From Planobispora longispora (lineage in GTDB: Bacteria > Actinomycetota > Actinomycetes > Streptosporangiales > Streptosporangiaceae): a DNA stretch of 64,000 nt. Location of the stretch: contig NZ_BOOH01000064.1 in the NCBI RefSeq assembly GCF_016863135.1, forward strand, positions 35,113 through 99,112. The letters are read 5' to 3'. The notes under the pieces are model-generated. The model searched no databases. It was not told where the DNA came from and saw only the letters and a program-made list of their open reading frames with translations. Made by a program: the position numbers and the translations under genes. Of the stretch, positions 24,782-32,989 are shown one piece after another (positions within the stretch are counted from its first letter, which is position 1; each line of letters begins with the position of its first letter).

Positions 24782-25894
24782 ATGAGTACGCCGCCATCGC
24801 CGTCCGGAGCGGAGCGGACCGACGGACCGTCCGTCCGGATCGGCGCTCTCGTTCCGCTGACCCGGCCCGGCTGGGTCCAGGCGGGCCGGCACCTGCTCGC
24901 CGGACTCGAGCTGGCCGTCCGCGAGGTCAACGACGCCGGCGGGATCGCCGGAAGGCCGCTCGAACTGGTGGTCCGGGACACCGCGGCCGATCCGCAGCGG
25001 GCCGTGGCGGCCGTGGACGAATTGGCCCGCCTGGGCGTGGCCGCCTTGGCCGGGGAGTATCACAGCGTCGTCGCCCGCGCCGCCGCCGCCCGGGCCGACG
25101 CCCTCGGCCTGCCGTTCCTGTGCTCGTCGGCGGTTCTCGACGCCCTCACCGAACAGCCGACGGAATGGGTCGCGCGCCTCGCCCCGGCGCAGTCCCACGG
25201 CTGGCGGATCTACGCCGACTTCCTCCTCGGCGCCGGTCACAGCCGAATCGCCGTGGCGACCGCGCCGAGTGTCTACTGGGCCTCCGGAGCCGGCATCCTG
25301 CGGGACCGCCTCGCTCCGCACGGCGGCGTCGTCATCGAACTCGACACGAGCACGCTCACCCCCGCGGCCGTGTGCGACGAACTCGCGGGAAACGGCGCGA
25401 CGGCCCTCCTCCTCCTGGTCGGCCACCCGGAGCCGGCGGTGTCGATCGTCGAGTCCGTCCGCCGCGACCGGCGCCTCGCCGAGATCATGATCGGCGCTCC
25501 GGCCGGGCAGCCGGAGCTGGCCGAATGGGCGACGTCACTGGGCGCCGACGGCGCCGCGATCCCGTTCCTGCGCTACCTGCCCGAGCGCCTGAGCCCACTC
25601 GGCGCGCGAGTCGGGACGGCCCTGCGTGAGCGGCTGGCCGAAGCGCCCTCCTTCGTCGCCTTCGAGGGCTACGACACGATCGCCGTCCTGGCCGACGTGC
25701 TGCGCTCTCACGGCATGGACCGGGCGCGCACGGCCGGATCCTGGCCGCGCGTCGCGGTCGAGGGCACCCGCGGGCGGATCCGGTTCTCCCGCGTGCCGGG
25801 CGTCGGCGTCTGGCAATGGGCCTGGCCCCCGGTCCAGGTCGTCGACCGGGATCCGGCGGAACATGATCGTTTCCGGGTCCTGCACGCCGGCTGA
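24782..25894 (+). CDS. leucine-binding-protein-like (Peripla_BP_6) protein without signal peptide
   Basis: A 370-aa type 1 periplasmic-binding fold. It begins with V-R-I-G-A-L-V-P-L-T, then A-G-L-E-L-A-V-R-E-V-N-D-A-G-G-I-A-G-R-P-L, the hallmark of branched-chain amino-acid receptors, and later F-E-G-Y-D-T-I-A-V-L. The first 18 residues are hydrophilic and Pro/Ser-rich, so it lacks a signal peptide and lipobox. It may be a cytoplasmic ligand sensor in the manner of AmiC rather than a transport receptor. No ABC permease or ATPase gene is adjacent. Confidence 0.82.
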   Translation: MSTPPSPSGAERTDGPSVRIGALVPLTRPGWVQAGRHLLAGLELAVREVNDAGGIAGRPLELVVRDTAADPQRAVAAVDELARLGVAALAGEYHSVVARAAAARADALGLPFLCSSAVLDALTEQPTEWVARLAPAQSHGWRIYADFLLGAGHSRIAVATAPSVYWASGAGILRDRLAPHGGVVIELDTSTLTPAAVCDELAGNGATALLLLVGHPEPAVSIVESVRRDRRLAEIMIGAPAGQPELAEWATSLGADGAAIPFLRYLPERLSPLGARVGTALRERLAEAPSFVAFEGYDTIAVLADVLRSHGMDRARTAGSWPRVAVEGTRGRIRFSRVPGVGVWQWAWPPVQVVDRDPAEHDRFRVLHAG

Positions 25895-26013
25895 GGGAGC
25901 GCGGGGGCCGTGGCGATCGTGACCGCCCGGCTTGCGCCGTACGGGCCTCCTGCCGGGTCCTGTTACGCCGTACGGACTTCCTTCCGGGGCCCGTTTCGGA
26001 TAAACCGGGTCCC

Positions 26014-26370
26014 ATGACGGATCACAACCGTGTGAGCGCGTGGATCGACGGATACGTCAAAGCGTGGAACTCCAACGATCCGGAGCACATCGGCGACCTG
26101 TTCACCGAGGACGCCGAGTACTACACCGCCCCCTTCGACCCGCCGTGGCGCGGCCGCGACCAGATCGTCTCCCACTGGCTGGAGCGGAAGGACGAGCCCG
26201 GCGAGACCGCCTTCGAGTGGTCGCCGGTGAGCGTCACCGCCGAGGTGGCGATCATCCAGGGGACCACCGCCTATCCGGACCTCACCTACAGCAACCTGTG
26301 GGTGATCCGGCTCGGCTCCGACGGCCGCTGCCGCGAGTTCACCGAGTGGTGGATGCAGCACCCCTCGTAG
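26014..26370 (+). CDS. SnoaL-like / NTF2-fold protein
   Basis: A 118-aa protein with the SnoaL-like pattern: W-I-D-G-Y-V-K-A-W-N-S-N-D-P-E, then L-F-T-E-D-A-E-Y, and a C-terminal E-F-T-E-W-W-M-Q. These small cone-shaped alpha+beta proteins include polyketide cyclases, isomerases and ligand-binding proteins, and sequence alone does not give the activity. It is a single-gene unit that ends before a strong bidirectional hairpin. Confidence 0.82.
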   Translation: MTDHNRVSAWIDGYVKAWNSNDPEHIGDLFTEDAEYYTAPFDPPWRGRDQIVSHWLERKDEPGETAFEWSPVSVTAEVAIIQGTTAYPDLTYSNLWVIRLGSDGRCREFTEWWMQHPS

Positions 26371-26424
26371 GGCCGCATGCGACCGGCCCCCTTCGCCCGC
26401 TCCCCGAACCCCGCCGGAACCGTT

Positions 26425-26462
26425 CCGGACGGGCGGGCACGTCGTCGGGCCCGCCCGTCCGG
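26425..26462. terminator. bidirectional hairpin terminator
   Basis: A perfect 14-bp stem, CCGGACGGGCGGGC at 26425-26438 and GCCCGCCCGTCCGG at 26449-26462, has a 10-base loop. It lies between two convergent stop codons, 8 bp before the end of the secreted-protein gene. There is no T-run, as is common in high-GC actinomycetes. Confidence 0.7.
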
Positions 26463-26470
26463 CCGGTGGC

Positions 26471-27133
26471 TCAGTCGGCGATGTAGCTGATGGAGTGGAC
26501 CTCGTAACCGGTGGTCTTCGACCCGCGGACGTGCATGAACATGGCGCCGCCCTCGTAGGAGTAGGCGCAGGAGTAGCCCTTGGGCTCCTTCGAGCAGCCC
26601 TGGAAGGTGTAGGCCACGCCCTTCGGGTCGAACTTCACCTGGAACAGCTTGTTCACCACGCCCGTGCGGGCGACCTCCAGGCCCTGGTAGCGGTCGTTGC
26701 GCGTCCAGGCCGAGAACAGGTGCGCGGCGACGGAGGACGGCTTGGTGAGGTGGCGCGACCGGTAGACCTTGGTCACCTTCGACCCGGACACGACCATCGC
26801 GAAGCCGTCGAGCCCGCCGGGCACGTTCACGCTCGTGTGCACGAACCGGCAGACGTTGCCGGAGCATCCGGCGAACTTGTCCGGAGCGCGGTAGACGTAG
26901 GCGAAGACGGCCTTCACCGCGGACGGGGTCGCCACCTTGGCGGCGGCGTGACGGTCTCCCCGCACCCACGCGCCGAACAGCTTCTTGGACACCTTGGCCG
27001 GCGTCGGCGCGGCGGCGGCGAGGTCCTGCGCCTGGGCCGGGGCGGCCGTCTGGGCGGAGGCGGGGAGGGACGGGAACATCAGCGCGGCGCTCGCCGCGAC
27101 CGCGGCACCACCGAGAACAAGTCGTCTGGTCAC
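26471..27133 (-). CDS. secreted hypothetical protein with two related halves
   Basis: A 220-aa protein from GTG 27133. V-T-R-R-L-V-L-G-G and a hydrophobic run ending L-P-A-S-A-Q-T form a cleavable Sec-type signal peptide. The mature protein seems internally duplicated. L-F-G-A-W-V-R-G-D-R-H (about residue 50) and L-F-S-A-W-T-R-N-D-R-Y (about 137) start the two halves, and each then has a pair of cysteines (G-C-S-G-N-V-C; G-C-S-K-E-P-K-G-Y-S-C) that could form disulfides. I do not recognise a family or function. Confidence 0.72.
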   Translation of the reverse strand: MTRRLVLGGAAVAASAALMFPSLPASAQTAAPAQAQDLAAAAPTPAKVSKKLFGAWVRGDRHAAAKVATPSAVKAVFAYVYRAPDKFAGCSGNVCRFVHTSVNVPGGLDGFAMVVSGSKVTKVYRSRHLTKPSSVAAHLFSAWTRNDRYQGLEVARTGVVNKLFQVKFDPKGVAYTFQGCSKEPKGYSCAYSYEGGAMFMHVRGSKTTGYEVHSISYIAD

Positions 27134-27324
27134 GTCTGGAACGTTAGAGGCCGCGGCTTGCACACGGGTTATCCCCCGCTTGCAGCGCCGTACGGCCCCG
27201 CCTCGCCGGGCTCGCCGCCCCGGCCGCGGGACGGCGGAGACGAGGCCGCGGCCGCTCCCGTCCGCCGCCGCGCGCCCGTAGGTTGTAACGGCGACGAAGA
27301 CGATCATCCGGCGTGGAGGTGACC

Positions 27325-28110
27325 GTGGGCCGTTCCTACGTGGTGACGGGCGGAGGACGAGGCATCGGCAGGGCGGTGGCGGAGCGGCTGCTCGGCGACG
27401 CCGGGACCGGCGGCGTGGTCGCGATCGAACGCGACCCGGACGCCTTGGCCTGGGTGAGGGACCATCCCGCGGGGTCCCGCGTCAGGACCGTGATCGGTGA
27501 CGCCTCGGACGAGGCCGTCGCCGAACGCGCCGCCGACGCCGCGCAGGAGGCGGGCGTCCTCACCGGCTGGGTCAACAACGCCGCGGTGTTCCGGGACGCC
27601 TCGGTCCACTCGGACTCCACGCGCGTTCTGCTCGACCTCGTCTCGGCCAATCTCGCCCCCGCCCTCACCGGCTGCGCGACGGCGGTCCGCCGTTTCCTGG
27701 CGGCGGGGACGGGCGGGGCGATCGTCAACGTGTCCTCGCACCAGGCCCGCCGGGCGGTTCCGGGCTGCACGCCGTACGTGACGGCCAAGGCCGCGATCGA
27801 GGGGCTGACCCGCGCGCTCGCCGTCGAGTACGGTCCCCGCGGCGTCCGCGTCAACGCGGTCGCTCCGGGCTCGGTCCGCACCGAACGCTACGACGAGTTC
27901 CTGGCCGGGCAGGACGCCGGCACCGCCGCGCGGATCGAGCGGGAGATGAGCCTGCTGCACCCGCTCGGCCGGGTGGCCCGCGCCGACGAGGTCGCCGCCG
28001 CGATCGTCCACCTGCTCTCCGAGGACGCGGGCTTCATCAACGGCGCGACCGTCCCGGTCGACGGCGGCCGTTCGGTGCTCGCCCGCGATCCCGAGGCCCA
28101 CGACTCATGA
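27325..28110 (+). CDS. short-chain dehydrogenase/reductase
   Basis: A 261-aa classical SDR. The cofactor motif is T-G-G-G-R-G-I-G-R-A, followed by N-N-A-A-V and the catalytic S...Y-x-x-x-K in which Ser is in N-V-S-S and Tyr in Y-V-T-A-K. The substrate-binding region ends with I-N-G-A-T-V-P-V-D-G-G. GTG at 27325 is chosen because GGAGG (27315-27319) is five bases upstream; an in-frame GTG at 27313 would add four residues. The substrate is unknown. Confidence 0.9.
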   Translation: MGRSYVVTGGGRGIGRAVAERLLGDAGTGGVVAIERDPDALAWVRDHPAGSRVRTVIGDASDEAVAERAADAAQEAGVLTGWVNNAAVFRDASVHSDSTRVLLDLVSANLAPALTGCATAVRRFLAAGTGGAIVNVSSHQARRAVPGCTPYVTAKAAIEGLTRALAVEYGPRGVRVNAVAPGSVRTERYDEFLAGQDAGTAARIEREMSLLHPLGRVARADEVAAAIVHLLSEDAGFINGATVPVDGGRSVLARDPEAHDS

Positions 28111-28129
28111 CCCGGTGAGACTCATGACC

Positions 28130-28158
28130 CCGGTGAGGAGGCGTCGGCCCCTCACCGG
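28130..28158. terminator. bidirectional hairpin between convergent genes
   Basis: CCGGTGAGG (28130-28138) and CCTCACCGG (28150-28158) are exact inverted repeats with an 11-base loop. They lie between the SDR stop and the stop codon of the convergent gene, which the stem overlaps. A GACTCATGACC repeat of the SDR end lies just upstream. Confidence 0.55.
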
Positions 28159-28703
28159 CGGGCCGTCTCCCGTCTCGGGAGGGCGTTGCGCAGGCGGATG
28201 CCGCTCCAGCCCAGGGAGCTCGCGGTCACCGCGTCCCAGAACTCCCACAGGTTGTCCAGGAGCCTCAGCTGGATCCCGGCCCGCTCGTGCAGCCCGAGCA
28301 GGTCGCCGACCGGTTCGGCGGGGCCGAGCGGCTCGACGGGCTCGGTGGCGACCATGGCGTGCGGCACCGGCTCGCCGATGGGGGCGAACTTCTCCGCGGG
28401 CAGGCGGTAGGCGTACAGGCGCACGTTCAGGAACGCCTCCAGCCAGCCGTACTCGATCGCGTGGACCCGCCGCCCGCAGCCGGGCCCGATGATCCGTTCC
28501 CGGTCGGCGTCCGTCGTCTCCGGGACGGTCCAGGCCATGGCGCGCGGGCACTGACGGGGGAACCAGTAGTCGGGGCAGCGGCCGGCGTCCACCGCCCACA
28601 CGTACGCCTCGGAGCGCTGCGCCGTGGCCGCCACGTGCGGGACGAACCGGGTGATCGTCGCGTCCTCGGAGAAGTGCAGCACCTGGCCGGGTTCGGGTCG
28701 CAT
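28152..28703 (-). CDS. DUF6886-like conserved protein
   Basis: A 183-aa protein that begins V-L-H-F-S-E-D-A-T-I-T-R-F-V-P-H and includes V-W-A-V-D and Y-W-F-P-R-Q-C-P-R, as in the conserved 'DUF6886' proteins (assignment from memory). No signal peptide or membrane segment is seen. No function is established for the family. It is a single gene convergent with the SDR and divergent from the DUF4291 gene. Confidence 0.7.
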   Translation of the reverse strand: MRPEPGQVLHFSEDATITRFVPHVAATAQRSEAYVWAVDAGRCPDYWFPRQCPRAMAWTVPETTDADRERIIGPGCGRRVHAIEYGWLEAFLNVRLYAYRLPAEKFAPIGEPVPHAMVATEPVEPLGPAEPVGDLLGLHERAGIQLRLLDNLWEFWDAVTASSLGWSGIRLRNALPRRETARR

Positions 28704-28789
28704 GGTCCCGTGTCTACCACCTTCCCCCGGCTTCCCCCGGCGCGTTAATCCGTTGCCCGGCCGCAGGCCCGTTCGCCACGCTGGCTGCC

Positions 28790-29395
28790 ATGAACGTGCC
28801 CTACCGGCAGATCCGCGCCGCCTACACGGAGAACTCGATCACCGTCTACCAGGCCTACGATCCGGCCATCGCCGGACCGGCCGCCGCGGCCCAGCGGTTC
28901 GTCCCGCCGTTCAAGCGGGAGCGGATGACCTGGATCAAGCCGTCGTTCCTGTGGATGATGTACCGCTGCGGCTGGGCTGCCAAGCCCGGCCAGGAGCGCG
29001 TGCTGGCCGTCGAGATCACCCGGGAGGGCTTCGAGTGGGCCCTGGCCCGCTCCTGCCTGAGCCACCACGGCGGCGACGGCGGCGACCGGGACGAATGGGC
29101 GCGGCGGCTGCGGCGGAGCCCGGTCCGCGTCCAGTGGGACCCGGAGCGCGACCTGGGCCTGAACGCCCTGCCCCACCGGTCCGTCCAGATCGGGCTGTCG
29201 GGCGAGGCCGTCGACCGCTACGTCGGCGACTGGATCGTCTCGATCACCGACGTCACCGCCCTGGCGCACGAGGTCCATGCGGCCGTCCGGGCTCGTGACC
29301 GCGAGCGCGCACGAGATCTGCTCCCGGTCGAGCGGCCCTATCCCCTCCCCGTTCCCGTCGCCCGGACCGTCCAGGCCACCGTCGACGCCCCCTGA
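28790..29395 (+). CDS. DUF4291 domain protein
   Basis: A 201-aa protein with the DUF4291 pattern: Y-R-Q-I-R-A-A-Y-T-E-N-S-I-T-V-Y-Q-A-Y, M-T-W-I-K-P-S-F-L-W-M-M-Y-R-C-G-W and V-Q-W-D-P-E-R. The family is widespread in bacteria and fungi but its biochemical function is unknown. It is followed after 70 bp by the P-loop kinase gene on the same strand. Confidence 0.88.
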   Translation: MNVPYRQIRAAYTENSITVYQAYDPAIAGPAAAAQRFVPPFKRERMTWIKPSFLWMMYRCGWAAKPGQERVLAVEITREGFEWALARSCLSHHGGDGGDRDEWARRLRRSPVRVQWDPERDLGLNALPHRSVQIGLSGEAVDRYVGDWIVSITDVTALAHEVHAAVRARDRERARDLLPVERPYPLPVPVARTVQATVDAP

Positions 29396-29465
29396 CGTGC
29401 GCGCCCCGCCCGGGAAGGAGGGCCCTCCTCTCCGGACGGCCGGCCCCGCCTGCTGGAATGACGGG

Positions 29466-29945
29466 ATGGGAGTCCTGGAGGTGGCGGTCCTCATCGGGCT
29501 GCAGGGATCGGGTAAGAGCACCTTCTACCACCGGGTGCTCGCGGCGACGCACGTCCATGTCAGCAAGGACGACTTCCCCAGGGCGCGCCGGCGCCAGGAA
29601 CGCCAGCTCCGCCTGATCCACGAGGCGCTGGACGAGGGCCTCGACGTCGCGGTGGACAACACCAACCCGTCGGCCGAGGAGTGGCGGCCGCTCATCGAGG
29701 CCGCCAGGGGGCACGGGGCACGGGTGATCGCCTACTGGTTCCCGCCGGACGTGCCCGGCTCGCTGGAGCGCAACGCCGCGCGGCAGGGCCGGGCCCGGGT
29801 GCCCGAGGTGGGCGTCTTCGCCACCCTCGGACGCCTGTGCCGCCCGCTCCTGGCCGACGGCTTCGACGTGCTGTTCAGCGTCGGCTTCGACGGCCGCGGC
29901 GGCTTCGCGGTACGGCGGGAGGCGGAACGGCCCTCGGCGCGCTGA
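29466..29945 (+). CDS. P-loop kinase (polynucleotide-kinase-like AAA_33)
   Basis: A 159-aa protein from ATG 29466. It has Walker A G-L-Q-G-S-G-K-S at residues about 11-18, then V-S-K-D-D-F and V-A-V-D-N-T-N-P-S, the arrangement of the bacterial polynucleotide-kinase / zeta-toxin-like AAA_33 family. Phosphorylation of a nucleic acid or small metabolite is possible; the target is not visible. No antitoxin gene is adjacent. Confidence 0.82.
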   Translation: MGVLEVAVLIGLQGSGKSTFYHRVLAATHVHVSKDDFPRARRRQERQLRLIHEALDEGLDVAVDNTNPSAEEWRPLIEAARGHGARVIAYWFPPDVPGSLERNAARQGRARVPEVGVFATLGRLCRPLLADGFDVLFSVGFDGRGGFAVRREAERPSAR

Positions 29946-29956
29946 GGGATGCCCAG

Positions 29957-29984
29957 CCGGCGGTCCTGCCCCGGCGTCCGCCGG
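29957..29984. terminator. hairpin ending the NRPS operon and the kinase gene
   Basis: CCGGCGG (29957-29963) pairs with CCGCCGG (29978-29984) across a 14-base loop in the 47-bp gap between two convergent stop codons. No T-run is present. Confidence 0.5.
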
Positions 29985-29992
29985 AGAGCGGA

Positions 29993-30871
29993 TCACTTCG
30001 TGCGGTTGTCCTTCCAGCGGAAGGTGAGCAGGCACAGGACCAGGCCTCCGACGGTCCAGGCGGCGAGGACGAGGGCGACCCTGCCGAGTTCGTAGCCGCC
30101 GGTGAGTTCCAGGACGGCGGCCTCCTCGCCGAGGAAGATCGAGCGCATGCCCTGGCAGAGCCACTTGAGGGGGAAGACGGCCGAGAGGTTGAGCAGCCAG
30201 TCGGGCAGGTCGGTGTGCGGGATGAACGCCCCGGAGATGAACTGCAGCACCACGAACGGCAGCGTGATGACGGCGGTCGCGCTGCGCGCCGAGCGGGGCA
30301 CGCTGCTGGCGGCGATGCCCAGCATCGTCATGGAGGCCAGGCCCAGGACGAAGACCCAGATGAAGGTCAGCCACGGGCCGATCGCGGAGGGCAGCTCCAG
30401 GTCGAAGAAGGCGACGCCGATGCCGAGCAGGATGGCGATCTGGATGACGGCCACGATGAACACGCTGCCCACCTTGCCGATGAAGTACGCGCTCGGCGGC
30501 ATCGGGGTGGAGACCAGCCGCCGCAGGCCGCCCAGGTCACGCTCGACGGCGATCGAGATGCCGAGGTTCTGGAAGCTGACGGCCATGATGCCGGTGCCGA
30601 TCAGCCCGGCCGCGTAGACCTGGGAGACCGTCACGTCGAGCCCGCGGTACCGGGTGGTGAAGATCGAGGCCAGGATGACCAGCATCACGACGGCGATGGA
30701 GAAGACGAAGGCGATCTGGTCCTTCTCGCGGAAGAACATCCGCGTCTCCAGGCCGGTGCGCACCAGCCCGAGCCGCAGGGCCCGGCCCGGTTCGGCACGG
30801 GCGAACCGGGCGGGCGCGGGCCGCGGCGGGGGCTCCTCCGTCACGGAGGGCAGGGTGACGTTCTCACTCAT
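29993..30871 (-). CDS. ABC-2 type permease of a drug/peptide exporter
   Basis: A 292-aa membrane protein with six predicted helices and the ABC-2 pattern near the end (F-I-S-G-A-F-I-P, then P-L-K-W-L-C-Q-G-M-R). It is DrrB-like in layout. Its start overlaps the ATPase gene by 8 bp and it is the last gene of the NRPS operon. Export of, or self-protection against, the peptide product is the likely role. Confidence 0.88.
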   Translation of the reverse strand: MSENVTLPSVTEEPPPRPAPARFARAEPGRALRLGLVRTGLETRMFFREKDQIAFVFSIAVVMLVILASIFTTRYRGLDVTVSQVYAAGLIGTGIMAVSFQNLGISIAVERDLGGLRRLVSTPMPPSAYFIGKVGSVFIVAVIQIAILLGIGVAFFDLELPSAIGPWLTFIWVFVLGLASMTMLGIAASSVPRSARSATAVITLPFVVLQFISGAFIPHTDLPDWLLNLSAVFPLKWLCQGMRSIFLGEEAAVLELTGGYELGRVALVLAAWTVGGLVLCLLTFRWKDNRTK

Positions 30872-31703
30872 CGTCGGCTCCGATCAGCTTCAGGTAGACG
30901 TCTTCGAGGGTGGGCCGGGTGACGGTGAGCCCGGAGACCTCCCCCGACTTCGCGTACAGGTCGGCGACGGCCTTGGCCGGGGTGTCGGTCTCGATCGTGT
31001 GCAGGCCGTCCTCGCCCACCCACTGGACGGTGCTGACCGCGGTGGCCCGGCCGCCGAGCGTCTTGGGCGAGCCCTCAGCGACGATCTTCCCTCGGGCGAT
31101 GACGGCGATCCGCCCGGCGAGCGTCTCGACCTCGTCCAGGTAGTGGCTGGTGAGCAGGATCGTGGTGCCCTCGGCGGCGAGGCCGCGGATGAGGTCGGCG
31201 AACCTGCGCCGGGCCTCGGGGTCGAGGCCCGTGGTCGGCTCGTCGAGGAACAGCAGGTCGGGATCTCCGATGATGCCGAGCGCGACGTCGAGCCTGCGGC
31301 GCTGTCCGCCGGACAGGGCGTGCACCCGCTTGCCCGCCTGCTCGGTCAGCTCGACCTGCTCGATGACCTGGCCGGGATCGCGCGGGCGCCGGTAGTAGCG
31401 TGCGAAGTTCCCGATGATCTCGGCGACGGTCAGCTCGGGGGTGTCGGCGGTGCTCTGCCACACGACGCCGATCCGGTCCCGCCACGAGTTGGGAGCCTTC
31501 CCCGGGTCCATGCCGAGCACGTCGACCTCGCCCGAGTCGCGGCCGCGGTAGCCTTCCAGGATCTCCACGGTCGTCGTCTTGCCGGCGCCGTTCGGTCCCA
31601 GCAGGCCGAACACCTCGCCCCGCTGGATGTCGAGGTCGATGCCGTCGACGGCGACGACGTCGCCGTAGCGCTTGTGCAGTCCCCTCACCCGCACAGCCGT
31701 CAT
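30864..31703 (-). CDS. ABC transporter ATP-binding protein (DrrA-like)
   Basis: A 279-aa ATPase from ATG 31703, which overlaps the M20 gene stop (ATGA). Walker A is G-P-N-G-A-G-K-T-T-T, the signature is L-S-G-G-Q-R-R-R-L and Walker B is L-L-F-L-D-E-P-T-T-G-L-D. The C-terminal region (R-P-T-L-E-D-V-Y-L-K-L) is typical of the DrrA/CcmA-like drug-export family. It pairs with the permease that follows. Confidence 0.93.
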   Translation of the reverse strand: MTAVRVRGLHKRYGDVVAVDGIDLDIQRGEVFGLLGPNGAGKTTTVEILEGYRGRDSGEVDVLGMDPGKAPNSWRDRIGVVWQSTADTPELTVAEIIGNFARYYRRPRDPGQVIEQVELTEQAGKRVHALSGGQRRRLDVALGIIGDPDLLFLDEPTTGLDPEARRRFADLIRGLAAEGTTILLTSHYLDEVETLAGRIAVIARGKIVAEGSPKTLGGRATAVSTVQWVGEDGLHTIETDTPAKAVADLYAKSGEVSGLTVTRPTLEDVYLKLIGADDE

Positions 31704-32989
31704 GATCGTTCTCCTCTCGCTAGGTCGGATGTCACGAGCCGTGTGCCTCCGCCGTACCACCAGGCGACCACCGCGTCGAGCAGCGCCTGGCAGCCCAGGA
31801 CGAGCTGGCGGTCGGGGGTGTGCTCGGCCGGGGCGTGGCTGATCCCGCCCGTGCTCGGCACGAAGAGCATGGCGGTGGGGACGTGCCCGCTGAGCACCCC
31901 GGCGTCGTGGCCGGCGAGGCTCACCAGGTTCGTCACCGGTACGCCGAGGCCGCGGCACGCCCCGTCGAGCAGCTCGCGCAGGCCGGGGTCGAACCGGGAT
32001 TCCGGCTTGCGCGACAGCGGCGCCACGGCGGCCGCGCACCGCTCGTCCCGCGCGGCGGCCTCGGCGTGCCCGGCCAGTCGCGCGGCGGCCAGGTCGAGGG
32101 CGGCGCGGGTGGCCGCGCGGAACTCGACGACCAGCCGCGCCTCGCCGGGCACGACGTTCGGGGCGCCGGGCAGCACGTCGACGCAGCCCACGTTGGCCAC
32201 CATGCCGGGATCGGTCGCGGCGGCGATGTCCCGGACGGCGACCAGGACGCGGGCGGCGGCCCGGGCGGCGTCGGCGCGCCGGGCCATCGGAGTCGTGCCC
32301 GCGTGGTTGGTCTCACCGGTGAGGACGACGGTGTGCCGGTCGATGCCGACGATTCCGTCGACCACGGCCAGGTCGATGCCGGCCTGCTCCATCCGGGGGC
32401 CCTGCTCGATGTGCGGTTCGAGGAAGGCGGCGATGTCGGCGATGTGGTCGCCGGCGCAGAACGCGGTGGAGCCGACGAGTCCTCCGTCGGAGGTGGGTGA
32501 GGCGCCCTCCTCGTCCCAGAAGCTGACGATCTCCAGCGCGCGGGCGGCCGGGTGGTCGTTCTCGCGCAGGGTGCGCAGCACTTCCAGTGCGGCCAGCACG
32601 CCGTACGCGCCGTCGAGGCGGCCTCCGCCGGGGACGGTGTCGGTGTGCGACCCGGCGAGCAGCCACGGGCCCGTGCCGCCGGGAGCCCGGCCGAAGACGT
32701 TGCCGACGGTGTCGCGCCAGGTGAAGCAGCCCGCCCCGGCGATGCGCGCGCCCAGCCAGTCGCGGGCGGCCAGGTCGGCGGGTGACCCGGCCACCCGGTC
32801 GACGCCGCCGTCCGGCCGGCCGCCGATCGCCGCCAGCCGCGCGATGTCGGCGAGCAGCCGCTCGCCGCGCACGGCCACACCGGGACCGGCGCGGCCGTCG
32901 GGGCGGTCCGGGCGGTCCGGGCGGTCCGGGCGGTCCGGGCGGTCCGGGCGGTCCGGGTGGCCGGGGCGACCGCCACCGCCCGCGGTCAC
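31700..32989 (-). CDS. M20-family N-carbamoylase / allantoate-amidohydrolase-like enzyme
   Basis: A 429-aa protein. GTG at 32989 overlaps the upstream stop as GTGA, which supports this start over an in-frame ATG at 33013. Metal-binding motifs of the hydantoinase/carbamoylase amidase group are present: G-S-H-T-D-T-V, G-G-R-L-D-G-A-Y-G, F-W-D-E-E-G-A, E-P-H-I-E-Q-G-P, and I-S-H-A-P-A-E-H. The dimerisation motif T-N-H-A-G-T-T-P-M is also present. Family members remove carbamoyl groups or split ureido bonds. Next to a carbamoyltransferase in an NRPS operon it may act on a ureido intermediate or product. The N-terminal 30 residues are an unusual Pro-Asp-Arg repeat. Confidence 0.87.
   Translation of the reverse strand: MTAGGGGRPGHPDRPDRPDRPDRPDRPDRPDGRAGPGVAVRGERLLADIARLAAIGGRPDGGVDRVAGSPADLAARDWLGARIAGAGCFTWRDTVGNVFGRAPGGTGPWLLAGSHTDTVPGGGRLDGAYGVLAALEVLRTLRENDHPAARALEIVSFWDEEGASPTSDGGLVGSTAFCAGDHIADIAAFLEPHIEQGPRMEQAGIDLAVVDGIVGIDRHTVVLTGETNHAGTTPMARRADAARAAARVLVAVRDIAAATDPGMVANVGCVDVLPGAPNVVPGEARLVVEFRAATRAALDLAAARLAGHAEAAARDERCAAAVAPLSRKPESRFDPGLRELLDGACRGLGVPVTNLVSLAGHDAGVLSGHVPTAMLFVPSTGGISHAPAEHTPDRQLVLGCQALLDAVVAWWYGGGTRLVTSDLARGERS
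32901..32954 (-). repeat. 9-bp minisatellite (six copies) at the M20 N-terminus
   Basis: Six exact copies of GGGCGGTCC on the plus strand encode Asp-Arg-Pro repeats near the start of the amidohydrolase. Copy number can change without a frameshift. The repeat lies before the first conserved motif, so it should not disturb the fold. Confidence 0.9.
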
